DNA of 64,000 nt from the NCBI RefSeq assembly GCF_003003125.1, contig NZ_PVTZ01000001.1:186001-250000 (forward strand). The letters run 5' to 3'. The position numbers and the translations under genes are program-made. Position 1 is the first letter of the stretch. Each line of letters begins with the position of its first letter. Positions 42,167-50,994 of the stretch are shown in pieces. Source of the stretch: Laceyella sediminis. GTDB taxonomy: Bacteria; Bacillota; Bacilli; Thermoactinomycetales; Thermoactinomycetaceae. The notes beneath the pieces were generated by a model that was given only the letters and a program-made list of their open reading frames with translations, was not told where the DNA came from and made no database searches.

Positions 42167-43318
42167 TTATAATTCAATCCCACCTATAAAGTCGGCAAAC
42201 ACTTCATTGCCAAAAATCAATCCTTTTTCCGTTAAACGGTAGCGATCTCCGCTCCGTTCAAGCAACCCTTTGTTCATCAGCGGTGTCAGAACCTGGCCAA
42301 ACGCCTGCTCCAACTCCATCCCGTACAAGCACGAAAACTTCTCCCGGCTCACTCCTTCCATCAACCGCAAGCCCAAGATCATGAAATTCTCCATTTCTTC
42401 CTCGTGAGTCACTTGATAACTCTCTTGGATGGGAAGTTGGTTGTCCTGCAACCGTTGAATATATTCTTTGACACCTTTGATATTGGCGTGGCGCCGTTTA
42501 CGCACATAGCCGTGCGCGCCTGTTCCCAGGCCGTAATACTCTTCATTCAGCCAATAAGTCCGATTGTGGCGGCTTTCCCGGCCGGGTTTGGCAAAGTTGC
42601 TCACTTCATACTGCGCATACCCTTGTTCGGCCAAATAGGAGCGGGTTAATTGGTACATGGCCAACTCCGCTTCCTCCGATGGCAACGGCAACTCTTTGCG
42701 CTCCTGCAAGTGATAAAATAATGTTCCTTCTTCCACTTTTAAGCTGTAGCAGGAAAAGTGTTCCGGCGCCAACGCGACCGCCTCTTTGAGTGTTGTTTCC
42801 ATGTCATCGACGGTCTGCGTTGGCAAACCGAACATCAAATCAAGCGACAGATTAGCAAAGCCGGCCTGCCGCGCCAACTCCACGCCGCGTTTGATCTCTT
42901 CCACCCCATGGACCCGGCCGATCCGTTCCAGCAAATCCGGACGGAACGTTTGCGCACCAAAGCTGATCCGGTTGATCCCGCCTTCTCTCATCACCCGAAG
43001 CAATTCAGGACTGGTTGTTCCCGGATTGGCTTCAATGGTGAATTCGATGTTTTCATCCCAGTTAGGAAAATGGCGCCGCACACTTGCCAAAAGGCGCTCC
43101 ATCTGTTTGGGCGTCAACACCGTTGGCGTCCCTCCGCCGATGAAGATGGATCGGATGATTCCCGGAGGGGTGTCGGCCACTGTCAGGGCCATCTCTTTAT
43201 CCAGTGCGGACACATAATCGTCCACAGGTTGTCCCCCCACAGTATAGGCTGTGAAATCGCAGTAATGGCACTTGTGCGTGCAAAACGGGACATGTATATA
43301 GACGGCTTGGGGAGCCAT
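42167..43318 (-). CDS. hemW: Heme chaperone HemW (radical SAM)
   Basis: The 383-residue protein starts with the radical-SAM cluster motif in VPFCTHKCHYCDFTAY, followed by the SAM-binding IFIGGGTPTVLTPKQM and the HemW/HemN C-terminal domain. HemW binds heme and delivers it to target proteins. Earlier annotations as oxygen-independent coproporphyrinogen oxidase are usually wrong for this branch. The ATG at 43318 follows aaggagg. It sits between lepA and hrcA, as in Bacillus. Confidence 0.93.
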   Translation of the reverse strand: MAPQAVYIHVPFCTHKCHYCDFTAYTVGGQPVDDYVSALDKEMALTVADTPPGIIRSIFIGGGTPTVLTPKQMERLLASVRRHFPNWDENIEFTIEANPGTTSPELLRVMREGGINRISFGAQTFRPDLLERIGRVHGVEEIKRGVELARQAGFANLSLDLMFGLPTQTVDDMETTLKEAVALAPEHFSCYSLKVEEGTLFYHLQERKELPLPSEEAELAMYQLTRSYLAEQGYAQYEVSNFAKPGRESRHNRTYWLNEEYYGLGTGAHGYVRKRRHANIKGVKEYIQRLQDNQLPIQESYQVTHEEEMENFMILGLRLMEGVSREKFSCLYGMELEQAFGQVLTPLMNKGLLERSGDRYRLTEKGLIFGNEVFADFIGGIEL

Positions 43319-43351
43319 AAAGTTTCTCCTCCTTATTGAAATGATTGCTCA

Positions 43352-43390
43352 AAAAAGCCGCAAGCGGACTCATTTACCGCCTGCGGCTTA
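43352..43390 (-). terminator. Terminator after lepA
   Basis: AAGCCGCAAGCGG (43356-43368) pairs with CCGCCTGCGGCTT (43378-43390) with one mismatch; a six-T run follows on the minus strand. Confidence 0.88.
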
Positions 43391-43393
43391 ACC

Positions 43394-45211
43394 TCACTTG
43401 CTGTCGTCGATCTTGAGAACCGCCATGAACGCTTCTTGTGGGACTTCCACACTTCCCACCGCTTTCATGCGCTTTTTCCCTTCCTTCTGCTTCTCCAGCA
43501 GTTTCCGTTTTCGGCTGATGTCCCCACCGTAACATTTAGCCAACACGTTTTTGCGCATCGCGCTGATCGTCTCCCTGGCGATGACTTTGTTGCCAATCGC
43601 CGCTTGGATCGGCACTTCGAACATCTGGCGTGGAATCAGTTTGCGCAATTTCTCGGTCAGCGCGCGTCCGCGTTGGTATGCGCGATCGCGATGGACGATG
43701 AAAGACAGCGCATCCACCACTTCCCCGTTTAAGAGAATATCCATCTTCACCAAGTTGGATGCCTTGTAACCGATCAATTCATAATCGAAGGAGGCATATC
43801 CCTTGGTACTTGATTTCAATTGATCGAAGAAGTCGTAGACGATTTCAGCCAACGGCAATTCATAGGTTAGCGTCACCCGGTTGGTATCAAGATAATTCAT
43901 GTCGAGGTAGTTGCCACGCTTGTTCTGGCAAATCTCCATCACCGTGCCGACATAGTCGTTAGGCACCATGATCGATGCTTTCACATAAGGCTCTTCGACG
44001 CGTTCGATCTTCTGCATTTCCGGCATCAGAGTCGGATTCTCAATCTCTAAAACCTTGCCGTCCGTTTGATATACTTTGTACACTACGCTCGGCGCAGTCG
44101 TAATCAATGGAATGCCAAACTCCCGCTCGATCCGCTCCTGGATGATCTCCATGTGCAACAGCCCCAAAAATCCGCAACGGAAACCGAAGCCGAGCGCTGT
44201 TGACGTCTCTGGTTCATAGGTGAGCGAAGCATCGTTTAGCTCCAGCTTTTCTAACGCCTCCCGCAGATCATCGTATTCTGAGGACTCCACTGGATACAGC
44301 CCGCAAAATACCATCGGATTGATCCGCCGGTATCCAGGCAACGGCTCATCGGCAGGATTGTTGGCATCTGTAATCGTATCGCCGACACGGGTGTCGCGCA
44401 CGTTTTTGATGTTAGCCACCACAAAGCCAACCTCGCCCGCCGATAGCTCATTCATGATCACCGGATGAGGAGCAAACGCGCCCACTTCGGTGATGTCGTA
44501 TTCCTTTTCCGTGGCCATCATCCGCATGCGCATGCCTTTTTTGATCGTACCGTCCACCACCCGCATGTAGATGATAACCCCTTTGTAGGGATCGTAAACG
44601 GAGTCAAAAATCAAAGCTCTGAGCGGAGCGTCTGGATCGCCTTCTGGCGCGGGCACCTTTTCCACCACCTGCTCCAAAATCTCCTCAATCCCGATCCCCG
44701 CTTTGGCCGAAGCGAGCACCGCGTCGCTGGCATCAAGACCGATGACGTCTTCCACTTCTTTCTTCACCCGTTCGGGGTCCGCGCTGGGCAGGTCGATTTT
44801 ATTGATGACGGGAATGATCTCCAGATCGTTCTCCAACGCCAGGTAAACGTTGGCCAGCGTTTGCGCTTCCACGCCTTGGGACGCGTCCACCACCAAGAGC
44901 GCCCCTTCGCACGCCTGCAAACTGCGGGACACTTCATACGTGAAATCCACGTGCCCCGGTGTGTCAATCAGGTTCAAAATGTATTCTTTCCCGTCTTTGG
45001 CCTTATACGGCAGGCGCACGGATTGCAATTTGATGGTGATGCCGCGTTCACGTTCCAAATCCATTTTGTCCAAGAACTGATCTTGCATTTCCCGCTCGCT
45101 AAGCGCTCCGGTCTTCTCGAGGATCCGGTCGGCCAAGGTGGACTTGCCATGGTCGATATGAGCGATAATCGAAAAATTGCGGATGATTGCTTGTCGTTCT
45201 CTCTTATCCAT
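43394..45211 (-). CDS. lepA: Elongation factor 4 (LepA)
   Basis: The 605-residue translational GTPase has G1 ([10 protein letters not shown]), G3 (DTPGHVDF) and G4 (NKIDLPSAD) and the LepA-specific C-terminal domain ([20 protein letters not shown]). It back-translocates or remodels stalled ribosomes. It follows yqxA and spoIIP and precedes hemW, as in Bacillus. The 113-bp gap upstream (45212-45325) carries the yqxA terminator and presumably the lepA promoter. Confidence 0.97.
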   Translation of the reverse strand: MDKRERQAIIRNFSIIAHIDHGKSTLADRILEKTGALSEREMQDQFLDKMDLERERGITIKLQSVRLPYKAKDGKEYILNLIDTPGHVDFTYEVSRSLQACEGALLVVDASQGVEAQTLANVYLALENDLEIIPVINKIDLPSADPERVKKEVEDVIGLDASDAVLASAKAGIGIEEILEQVVEKVPAPEGDPDAPLRALIFDSVYDPYKGVIIYMRVVDGTIKKGMRMRMMATEKEYDITEVGAFAPHPVIMNELSAGEVGFVVANIKNVRDTRVGDTITDANNPADEPLPGYRRINPMVFCGLYPVESSEYDDLREALEKLELNDASLTYEPETSTALGFGFRCGFLGLLHMEIIQERIEREFGIPLITTAPSVVYKVYQTDGKVLEIENPTLMPEMQKIERVEEPYVKASIMVPNDYVGTVMEICQNKRGNYLDMNYLDTNRVTLTYELPLAEIVYDFFDQLKSSTKGYASFDYELIGYKASNLVKMDILLNGEVVDALSFIVHRDRAYQRGRALTEKLRKLIPRQMFEVPIQAAIGNKVIARETISAMRKNVLAKCYGGDISRKRKLLEKQKEGKKRMKAVGSVEVPQEAFMAVLKIDDSK

Positions 45212-45325
45212 TCCCGTTCATTTCCCTCCTGCGTGCATAGCAAGACTGCATTGCTTAATTATAACAATCTGCCCCCCGCTCTTCAATGCATTTCCTGTTC
45301 ACCTACCAGTTAACCATAAACGGGC

Positions 45326-45351
45326 AAAAAAAATAAGGCTGTCAATCAGCC
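45326..45351 (-). terminator. Terminator overlapping the yqxA stop
   Basis: GGCTG (45337-45341) and CAGCC (45347-45351) form a short stem followed by a long T-run on the minus strand. Confidence 0.7.
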
Positions 45352-45683
45352 CAACGAAACATCCACGCAGCCAATTCGCGTGTAAATTGCCTAATGCCCG
45401 CGCCTACTTCATTGCCCATGGTGGCCATGAGATTGGTGCCCTGCCGCACCTGCGCAACCATTTTCTCCTGATTGGCCACCGATGCGGGGTGTTCGGTCTC
45501 TACTGTTTGCCCCAGGACAGCGATTTCTATCCGTCCCTGCGCTGTCGGGGTGATCTGTATCGCACGCGGCGCTCCCTCTGTCCCTTGCATCGCCTGCATA
45601 TTTTTTTCCGCATGGCTAATGCCGATGCCGATGCCAACCATGAGCATAATGATGAGACAACAACATTGCAGTATGACGCGCAC
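45342..45683 (-). CDS. yqxA: YqxA-like membrane-anchored protein (DUF3679)
   Basis: The 113-residue protein has an N-terminal signal or anchor (CCCLIIMLMVGIGIGISHA) and an extracytoplasmic tail. Its position between spoIIP and lepA and its layout match YqxA of Bacillus, whose function is unknown. A GTG at 45692 is possible, but the GTG at 45683 has gaggtg with 6-nt spacing. Family assignment is mainly from synteny. Confidence 0.75.
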   Translation of the reverse strand: MRVILQCCCLIIMLMVGIGIGISHAEKNMQAMQGTEGAPRAIQITPTAQGRIEIAVLGQTVETEHPASVANQEKMVAQVRQGTNLMATMGNEVGAGIRQFTRELAAWMFRWAD

Positions 45684-45693
45684 TTCACTCACC

Positions 45694-46827
45694 TCACCGC
45701 CCGTTCGAGACAGGTTTGGCCTTACCGATTCGTTCCGCGATGACGCGGGCCAACACCTCTACCGAACGGTTCGCTTCTTCAAACGTATTATCCACCCCCC
45801 CAACCTCAACGAGCAGGCTGTTGGGTGACAACGATTGGTTATACTCTCCGTTGTTCCCCTTTTCGCGCTTTTTAATAATCACCGTGCTGCAAATTCCGGG
45901 AACCACCTCGTTCAGCCGTTTGTACAACTCACGCGCCAGCCGCAGATTTTCCTCATAGTTCTTGCTTTCCCTACCCACCACAAAAGCGAGCCGGGCATAG
46001 GTTTTGCCATTCACTACTTTGGTCGTCTTGGGGCGCCGTTGGGCATCGCGATGTAAGTCAATCAAATAGGTGACATCCTCATATTGCGCCATGGCGGCCT
46101 TTACCATTTTTCGCGATTGGACATACGAACCGGAATTCCATGTGTATTTTCGTTTGACGGTCACCGCCCCTACGCCCATCTTCTCCAGTTGGTTGGCCAT
46201 ATGCTTGGATACAGTGGTAATATTTTTGCGTACGTCGGAAGCCAAGCGGGGATCTTTCTTTCCTAACTCCGGCAGATAAGACTCCCAAAAATGCGTATTG
46301 TAAATCAACACTTGTTTATTTTTGATCGAACCGGTGGGACGTTCATTTACATCTTCATCGGGGTCTTCCATCGCTTTGATGATCTCTTGCTCCAATTCCG
46401 GAGGCGGCGGGGATTCAATCGGAATCGATGTGTAATCAAAATCGCTACTCGCCACATCGATTTCACTGTCAAACAAGTCATACATGGGAAGTTCCTTTCC
46501 TAAATACGTCCGCGGGTCTCTCAGATCAATGCTAGTGGCTAATTCCAGAGCCATTCGAGACGCGATCTCTTCCATTCCGGCTTCCTGCATCTTTTCTTGC
46601 AGATACGGGATATTTTCACTCATCGCCATCAACAGCGTTTTGGACGAGATATGGGAGGTGATGCGGCTAAATTCTGCAGAAGCCAATCGGCTTTTGGCTT
46701 GTCCCATGGCGAGCGCCCCCGCCAAAGCGAAAGTGAAGGCGACAGCAAAACAGAGCAGGACGAACGTCTGTCTCGTCCTAGGTTGCGACATGTTGACGGT
46801 GATAAAGCTGTGATACCGTTTTTTCAC
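45694..46827 (-). CDS. spoIIP: Stage II sporulation protein P
   Basis: The 377-residue peptidoglycan amidase/endopeptidase acts with SpoIID and SpoIIM in engulfment. An N-terminal membrane anchor (LLCFAVAFTFALAGALA) is followed by the amidase domain with likely zinc ligands in VLIYNTHFWESYLPE and YLIDLHRDAQRR, and SLLVEVGGVDNTFEEANRS near the end. The GTG at 46827 has aaggtgg five bases upstream and is preferred to the one at 46836. gpr lies upstream, as in Bacillus, but is split here. Confidence 0.94.
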   Translation of the reverse strand: MKKRYHSFITVNMSQPRTRQTFVLLCFAVAFTFALAGALAMGQAKSRLASAEFSRITSHISSKTLLMAMSENIPYLQEKMQEAGMEEIASRMALELATSIDLRDPRTYLGKELPMYDLFDSEIDVASSDFDYTSIPIESPPPPELEQEIIKAMEDPDEDVNERPTGSIKNKQVLIYNTHFWESYLPELGKKDPRLASDVRKNITTVSKHMANQLEKMGVGAVTVKRKYTWNSGSYVQSRKMVKAAMAQYEDVTYLIDLHRDAQRRPKTTKVVNGKTYARLAFVVGRESKNYEENLRLARELYKRLNEVVPGICSTVIIKKREKGNNGEYNQSLSPNSLLVEVGGVDNTFEEANRSVEVLARVIAERIGKAKPVSNGR

Positions 46828-47008
46828 CAGGTCCACCTTCTATCAATTCATCTCTTCCACAACTTATGAGAGACGAAATCGAAGTAGAACCTAGCACGCT
46901 TCATTTCAAAGGCTGATAGAAAAGAGAGCACCTTATCCTTCGGCAAAAGAAAAAGGGCCCTGCCGGCGCAAAACAGCCGTTCATGACCCATCTTCCACAA
47001 TGCCCCGC

Positions 47009-47385
47009 TCAACCCACATGCGAAGCCACGTTATCCATGGTCACCGCCCCGTGCAAGGCGCAGTTCAATCCGTTAGCCAACAGCTTGGCCATGTTACCAA
47101 TGAAAGAATCCACTTCTTTGGGGGTGACGATCAGATTTTGCCCGAGCGGCGACAACACTTCGTGGATCAGTTGCCGCTTCTCTTCGGGATCGAGCGACCC
47201 AAACATCCCCATCATGCGCGTCTGCGTTTCCGGCGGCACTTGGTAATTTTGCAAGTCCCGCACACTGGGCCGATTATGCGGATCCAGCGGATTGCCGCGC
47301 ACCCCGTGCATTTCCCGTCCCAGATGGGACAACACATAATCGATCGTGTCATGGGCGATTGTCACTGCATCAACTACTGTAGGAA
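47009..47385 (-). CDS. gpr: Germination protease GPR, C-terminal part (split gene)
   Basis: These 377 nt encode the last third of the spore protease GPR, starting inside GVPTVVDAVTIAHDTIDYVL and ending ...LNCALHGAVTMDNVASHVG. There is no start codon or ribosome-binding site of its own. The apparent open frame beginning at 47443 lies partly in element DNA and is not a gene. Joined to 59190-58461 it gives 369 codons in frame. The segment continues directly into spoIIP on the downstream side, as in Bacillus. Confidence 0.95.
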
Positions 47386-49145
47386 CTCCTACTGTTATTA
47401 TTTTGCCGGTATGAATCTGTGCCGGCATGATCAAAGGCCGCAACCGTTTCTCGCGCGCAACTCACCGCCTCAAAAAACTTGACCACATCAAAGTGAATCG
47501 CTACCTCAATCGTCTCCTCGCGGACCGTAACATGATCCACAATGCTTCCCAACATTTGTCTTTTTTCCTCCGTGGTGGCTTGGTCAAACAGCGCTCCCCA
47601 ATCCAACAACAGATCTTGCAACTTGAGCACATCAATCTCTGAAAGCCCATTGGCATCTTTCAGCGCCTTCATCTCTTCATACAGCCTTTGCGCGTTTTCC
47701 AACTCTTTTACTGCTTTCTCATACAACTCCTTAAGCTGGGCTTCAGAAAAAGGGGACTCCTCACCCATCAAAATCTTCAACAGATGGTTATTGGCGTTTT
47801 CTTTTGCCCTTTGCCATTGCTCCATGTCTTGCTTCGCCTGTGCTAGCTTCTCTTCAATCTCCTTGGAGGCGTTTAAGGTCTGTTTTTGAATCTCCACCAA
47901 CACATTGGAGTTTACCATTTCCTTCAGATATTCTTTTACTTTCTCAATCACCGCAGACTCGATCTTCTCCGCCCTGTGTGAACCTTTCTTTGCTCCGCAT
48001 GCCTGAACCCCTGCTTTAAGCCTTTTCAGGCACCTGTAAATGCCATACAATTCGCCTCTTTTGGTTCTCTTATGGTCAAGCCAGTCCCTTCGGCTACCAT
48101 AAGTCATGCTGCTCCCACATTCACAAGTTAGCACACCCACGAGCAGGCCTTTCCCCGTTCCTTTTCTGACGGGGGTGTTGCCACCAAAATGTGACGCGAC
48201 ATCTACTCTGGCTTTTTTCATTTTCTGAGCTCGCTCCCACACCTCGGCAGGAACAATCTCATACTCAGCCCAGTACCGCTCAGATACAAGCTCCTCTCCT
48301 TCTTTGGTGTACTTTTGATAGGAACCAAACTCTCCTTCTACTTTTTTGGTTTTTCCATAGGATAAATACCCCTTGTAAATGGTGTTGCGGAGAATTTTAC
48401 GAATCCCTTCTGCTTTCCACTCTCTGCCGGTTCTCGTTTTTAACCCTTTTTCGTTTAAAATGCCCGCGATTTTTAACATGCCATACCCCTCAGAGGTATA
48501 AAGCCGGTATATTTCTTTCACCACTTCCGCCTCTTTGGGATTGATCTGCAACATATTGGACATTTCAGGATGATTGATATATCCATAGGGTGGGTTGCCC
48601 CCAGTCCAAAACCCTTCCTTATGAATCAATTTCATCATGTCAGTAACACGCACTTTGGTGTCCATGGACGCTTTCTTGGCTGACCAAAACTCAATGAAGT
48701 TTAAGATCTCATCTGCATCTCCGTTATTGGTAAACTCCCTGTCCTTGTCCACGACCCATATGCGGCAATGCCGCAGAAACCGGATAGCATGGTTCAAACT
48801 TTCGGTAGATCGTCTGCCGATTCGGTCCAGCTTATACACCAACAAAATGTCATACAAACCCTTTTTGGCATCCTCAAACGCCCGATTTAAACCCGTTCTC
48901 TTGCTGACATGCGTGTGAAACCCAGAAACACCCGCCTCCACATACTCCAGCCCTGTAAATATCCAATCCGGCTTATTCGCGATATATTCCATGCATTTCT
49001 CTTTTTGCAGGGGCAGATCATTCTCATCTGAAATGGGTCTGGCGGACATTTTCCCTGCCCTGGAAGCTGCTTTCTTTTTCCCCTGGCTTGTTTGCTTGTT
49101 CGTACTCGCCCTCATAAACAAAGCAACTCGTAGCTTTTCCCCCAT
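47370..49145 (-). CDS. Large serine recombinase of the gpr element
   Basis: The 591-residue protein has an N-terminal resolvase catalytic domain with Ser14 in RVALFMRASTNKQ and KLDRIGRRSTES. A recombinase domain (GNPPYGYINHPE..., GLKTRTGREWKAEGIRKIL), a zinc ribbon (CECGSSM ... YRCLKRL) and a long coiled coil before the C-terminus follow. This is the SpoIVCA/SprA/phiC31 integrase layout. The ATG at 49145 follows aaggagat. The last codons (NNNSRS|SYSS) run through the att core, and the stop codon lies in gpr DNA. In an excised circle the frame would instead continue for 35 residues and end at a TGA near 58350, giving 622 residues. Confidence 0.95.
   Translation of the reverse strand: MGEKLRVALFMRASTNKQTSQGKKKAASRAGKMSARPISDENDLPLQKEKCMEYIANKPDWIFTGLEYVEAGVSGFHTHVSKRTGLNRAFEDAKKGLYDILLVYKLDRIGRRSTESLNHAIRFLRHCRIWVVDKDREFTNNGDADEILNFIEFWSAKKASMDTKVRVTDMMKLIHKEGFWTGGNPPYGYINHPEMSNMLQINPKEAEVVKEIYRLYTSEGYGMLKIAGILNEKGLKTRTGREWKAEGIRKILRNTIYKGYLSYGKTKKVEGEFGSYQKYTKEGEELVSERYWAEYEIVPAEVWERAQKMKKARVDVASHFGGNTPVRKGTGKGLLVGVLTCECGSSMTYGSRRDWLDHKRTKRGELYGIYRCLKRLKAGVQACGAKKGSHRAEKIESAVIEKVKEYLKEMVNSNVLVEIQKQTLNASKEIEEKLAQAKQDMEQWQRAKENANNHLLKILMGEESPFSEAQLKELYEKAVKELENAQRLYEEMKALKDANGLSEIDVLKLQDLLLDWGALFDQATTEEKRQMLGSIVDHVTVREETIEVAIHFDVVKFFEAVSCARETVAAFDHAGTDSYRQNNNSRSSYSS
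47385..47406. other. Left junction of the gpr element: core plus recombinase arm
   Basis: On the plus strand GGAACTCC (47382-47389) is the sequence shared with the right junction. The non-palindromic central dinucleotide is AC (47385-47386). The element-side arm TCCTACTGTTATTATTTTGC (47387-47406) is the inverted counterpart (16/20) of the arm at the right end. The other side is gpr coding sequence. Confidence 0.9.
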
Positions 49146-49165
49146 TCTGTCTATCTCCTTTTCTA

Positions 49166-49219
49166 TCCTACTGTCATATTATTGCTGGTATTATACATCG
49201 ATTGAGAACACGGGCGCAA
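49166..49219 (-). promoter_or_regulatory. Recombinase promoter with an att-arm-like operator
   Basis: On the minus strand TATAAT (49190-49195) with a TG extension and TTGCGC (49214-49219) 18 bp upstream form the promoter. Directly at the expected transcription start lies an att-arm copy: plus strand TCCTACTGTCATATTATTGC (49166-49185), identical to the left-junction arm at 16 of 20 positions, including the first nine. The recombinase probably binds here and represses itself. Confidence 0.7.
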
Positions 49220-49225
49220 ACAAAG

Positions 49226-49253
49226 AAAAAAGGAGAGATTTAATCTTCTCCCC
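49226..49253 (-). terminator. Terminator after the small ORF upstream of the recombinase
   Basis: GGAGA...TCTCC with partly paired AT-rich interior is followed by six T residues on the minus strand. It overlaps the stop of the 54-residue ORF and separates it from the recombinase promoter. Confidence 0.6.
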
Positions 49254-49404
49254 TTTCCAGCTGATTTTTCGCCTTCTGGCTGTAATACCTGGAAGCGACC
49301 TGGATAAAAACTTTTTGGAAATCATCCACCCTGCGCTCAATCTCAGCAGATGACAACTTGTTCTTTGCATGGACTATTCTAATGTTGTAATCAGTCATGG
49401 TCAT
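49240..49404 (-). CDS. 54-residue protein, candidate recombination directionality factor
   Basis: A 55-codon ORF starts at 49404 (gaaaggg before it) and ends at 49240, just upstream of the recombinase gene. The product is highly charged: MTMTDYNIRIVHAKNKLSSA then EIERRVDDFQKVFIQVASRY, with a Lys-rich end. No membrane segment or known domain is visible. In SPbeta the excision factor SprB is a similarly small protein acting with the large serine recombinase SprA, so size and position suggest an RDF. Homology is not shown. An in-frame ATG two codons later is an alternative start. Confidence 0.6.
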   Translation of the reverse strand: MTMTDYNIRIVHAKNKLSSAEIERRVDDFQKVFIQVASRYYSQKAKNQLERGED

Positions 49405-49578
49405 GTCAGCCCTTTCCACTTCTGATCAACATTATTTCCTATCCAGACGGTAGCCATTCCATAGGGCTGATAGACATGTGAAGCAAAGCTGAAAACGGAT
49501 TTGAAGCTACTGGCCTATTTATCAACGCTCCAGTAAAATCTAATGGATTATTATATCTACTCACTGGAGGCAATTAAA

Positions 49579-49905
49579 ATGAAAAATGTATGTTTCTGCG
49601 ATGAGACCTTTCACATTCTTGTTGAAGCGGAAGTGTCTGCTGATCCGATTTGGTGTAACACATGTAATGCAAACTTAGATCTTGATGAACTACCCATATC
49701 AGAAGAGCTAAAAGCAGAATTACATGAATGGAATACTACGTTTGATAACCATCTTGCCTCCCATCATTACAATGGGATCACACCATCTTTTGCGGAATCG
49801 TTAAATGCAGATGGGAAAAAATTAGCCAAAAAATTAAGCGAGGAACTAGCAAACACATATAAAATCGAATATCACCCTTACAAATTGATCATTGAAGAGA
49901 AATAG
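49579..49905 (+). CDS. Hypothetical protein with Cys motifs
   Basis: The 108-residue acidic protein starts MKNVCFCDETFHILVEAEVS and continues DPIWCNTCNANLDLDELPIS. The pairs CxC and CxxC could bind a metal. The rest is helical and charged, without membrane segments. The ATG at 49579 follows actggagg; a longer upstream frame is ignored. It is the only plus-strand gene of the element and has its own terminator. It is not recognised. The gap 49405-49578 before it shows nothing else clear. Confidence 0.75.
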   Translation: MKNVCFCDETFHILVEAEVSADPIWCNTCNANLDLDELPISEELKAELHEWNTTFDNHLASHHYNGITPSFAESLNADGKKLAKKLSEELANTYKIEYHPYKLIIEEK

Positions 49906-49977
49906 ACGGCTTCCCAAAGCCGATTAATTCCCTAAATGTTTTGTCAAAAATATAATCCACCATATCCACTCTATTTC

Positions 49978-50012
49978 AAAGGGCACAATCCATCTGATTG
50001 TGCCCTTTTGTA
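49978..50012 (+). terminator. Terminator after the plus-strand gene of the element
   Basis: Perfect 13-bp arms AAAGGGCACAATC (49978-49990) and GATTGTGCCCTTT (49996-50008) with a 5-nt loop are followed by T residues. Confidence 0.9.
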
Positions 50013-50065
50013 CATGACATCCACATTATAAGATTTGTAAGGGGTTCATTAAGCCTGACTGATTT

Positions 50066-50645
50066 TCAGCACTTATGTTGATGATTGTACAATTGCTTAA
50101 TCAATCTTTCCGCTGTAGTATCACAATTCATTTTGGTTATATCTTCAATTAAAAAAATGGACTCTCCATCATTTGATCCATTTGACGAAATGCGAGCAAT
50201 CGTAACCTCTTCCGTATTGATCTCTTTAACAAATCCAGTGATGTCATCTTGGCTCTCAGTTTCATCAATGCAAATGGTTACGATTAAATTTCTTGCTTGA
50301 GCAATGGTGAGAGATTCTACAAATAGATTAGATTGTTCCGTTACGGCACCGTTTAAGAAATCCTCATGCCTCTGCTTTTGAAGCGTGTACAGTAGTCTCA
50401 GCCTTTGTTCATACTCTCCATGAACATCTACTCTGAAGACATCTTCGATTTCTTATGATATAACCATCATTTGTGCCCTCAGGAGTTACATGTTTCATAA
50501 CAAACTGCTCATCGGAGATCGCATCTATAAATCCAGCAGAGAAATTTCCCGGCTGATTCCGATCGGAATAAACAGAAACAATCATCCCTTTATAAAGCGA
50601 ACGCTTTAAAGCTTCAAGTATACGGCTTTCTCCCATTTGTCTCAT
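50066..50645 (-). pseudogene. Frameshifted hypothetical gene
   Basis: The frame from the ATG at 50645 reads MRQMGESRILEALKRSLYKG... to NDGYIIR and then hits a stop within 25 codons. A second frame picks up directly after with IEDVFRVDVHGEYEQRLRLL and runs to TGA at 50066. Removing one A from the AAA run (plus strand TTT at 50449-50451) joins them into a 192-residue protein. It has no membrane segment and is not recognised. The run is not a classical slippery site, so a real lesion or a sequence error is likelier than programmed frameshifting. Confidence 0.7.
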
Positions 50646-50994
50646 CCCCTTGTTTAGTGTTAATAAACGAATGAATGATTTTTTTCAATCTAGATACACC
50701 TACTATTTCGCAAATAATAACCATGGAACTTAACAAAATTCCTCCCACAAATAAAAATAAATAAAGCATAGCAATAGCATAACGATGTTCGGAGATCGTT
50801 TTCATCATGTCCATAAACATATCAACTAACATCGATGTAAAAATCGGAATCTCTAAACAAAGCTGCATGAAATCGGGCTTAAGCCCTTGATCACCTTTAT
50901 TTACGTCTATAGGGAATATCCCGCTCTTCATTCCCCTTCCTATAATGAAAAGGAATATACTCAAAGAGCATATCCCTTTTTGCATGAGCATCAA
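50614..50994 (-). CDS. Small membrane protein of the gpr element
   Basis: The 126-residue protein has a hydrophobic N-terminus (MQKGICSLSIFLFIIGRG), a middle part without charge clusters and a second membrane helix (LYLFLFVGGILLSSMVIICE) before a basic tail. It overlaps the following frameshifted gene by 32 bp and touches the upstream membrane-protein gene. Start choice is uncertain; no strong ribosome-binding site is visible. Not recognised. Confidence 0.5.
   Translation of the reverse strand: MMLMQKGICSLSIFLFIIGRGMKSGIFPIDVNKGDQGLKPDFMQLCLEIPIFTSMLVDMFMDMMKTISEHRYAIAMLYLFLFVGGILLSSMVIICEIVGVSRLKKIIHSFINTKQGDETNGRKPYT

Noticed and set aside
46930-46990. Terminator directly after gpr
   Set aside because: Only a 4-5 bp stem could be found near the T-run, and the GGGCCC palindrome next to it is short, so I did not annotate it.
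47009-47443. 144-codon open frame beginning ATG at 47443 as a separate gene
   Set aside because: Its first 19 codons lie in element DNA on the other frame of the recombinase gene, with no ribosome-binding site. The rest is the C-terminal part of gpr.
50440-50460. Programmed frameshift in the hypothetical gene at 50066-50645
   Set aside because: The shift point is a plain AAA run without a heptamer slippery site or clear downstream structure; a mutation or sequence error is simpler.
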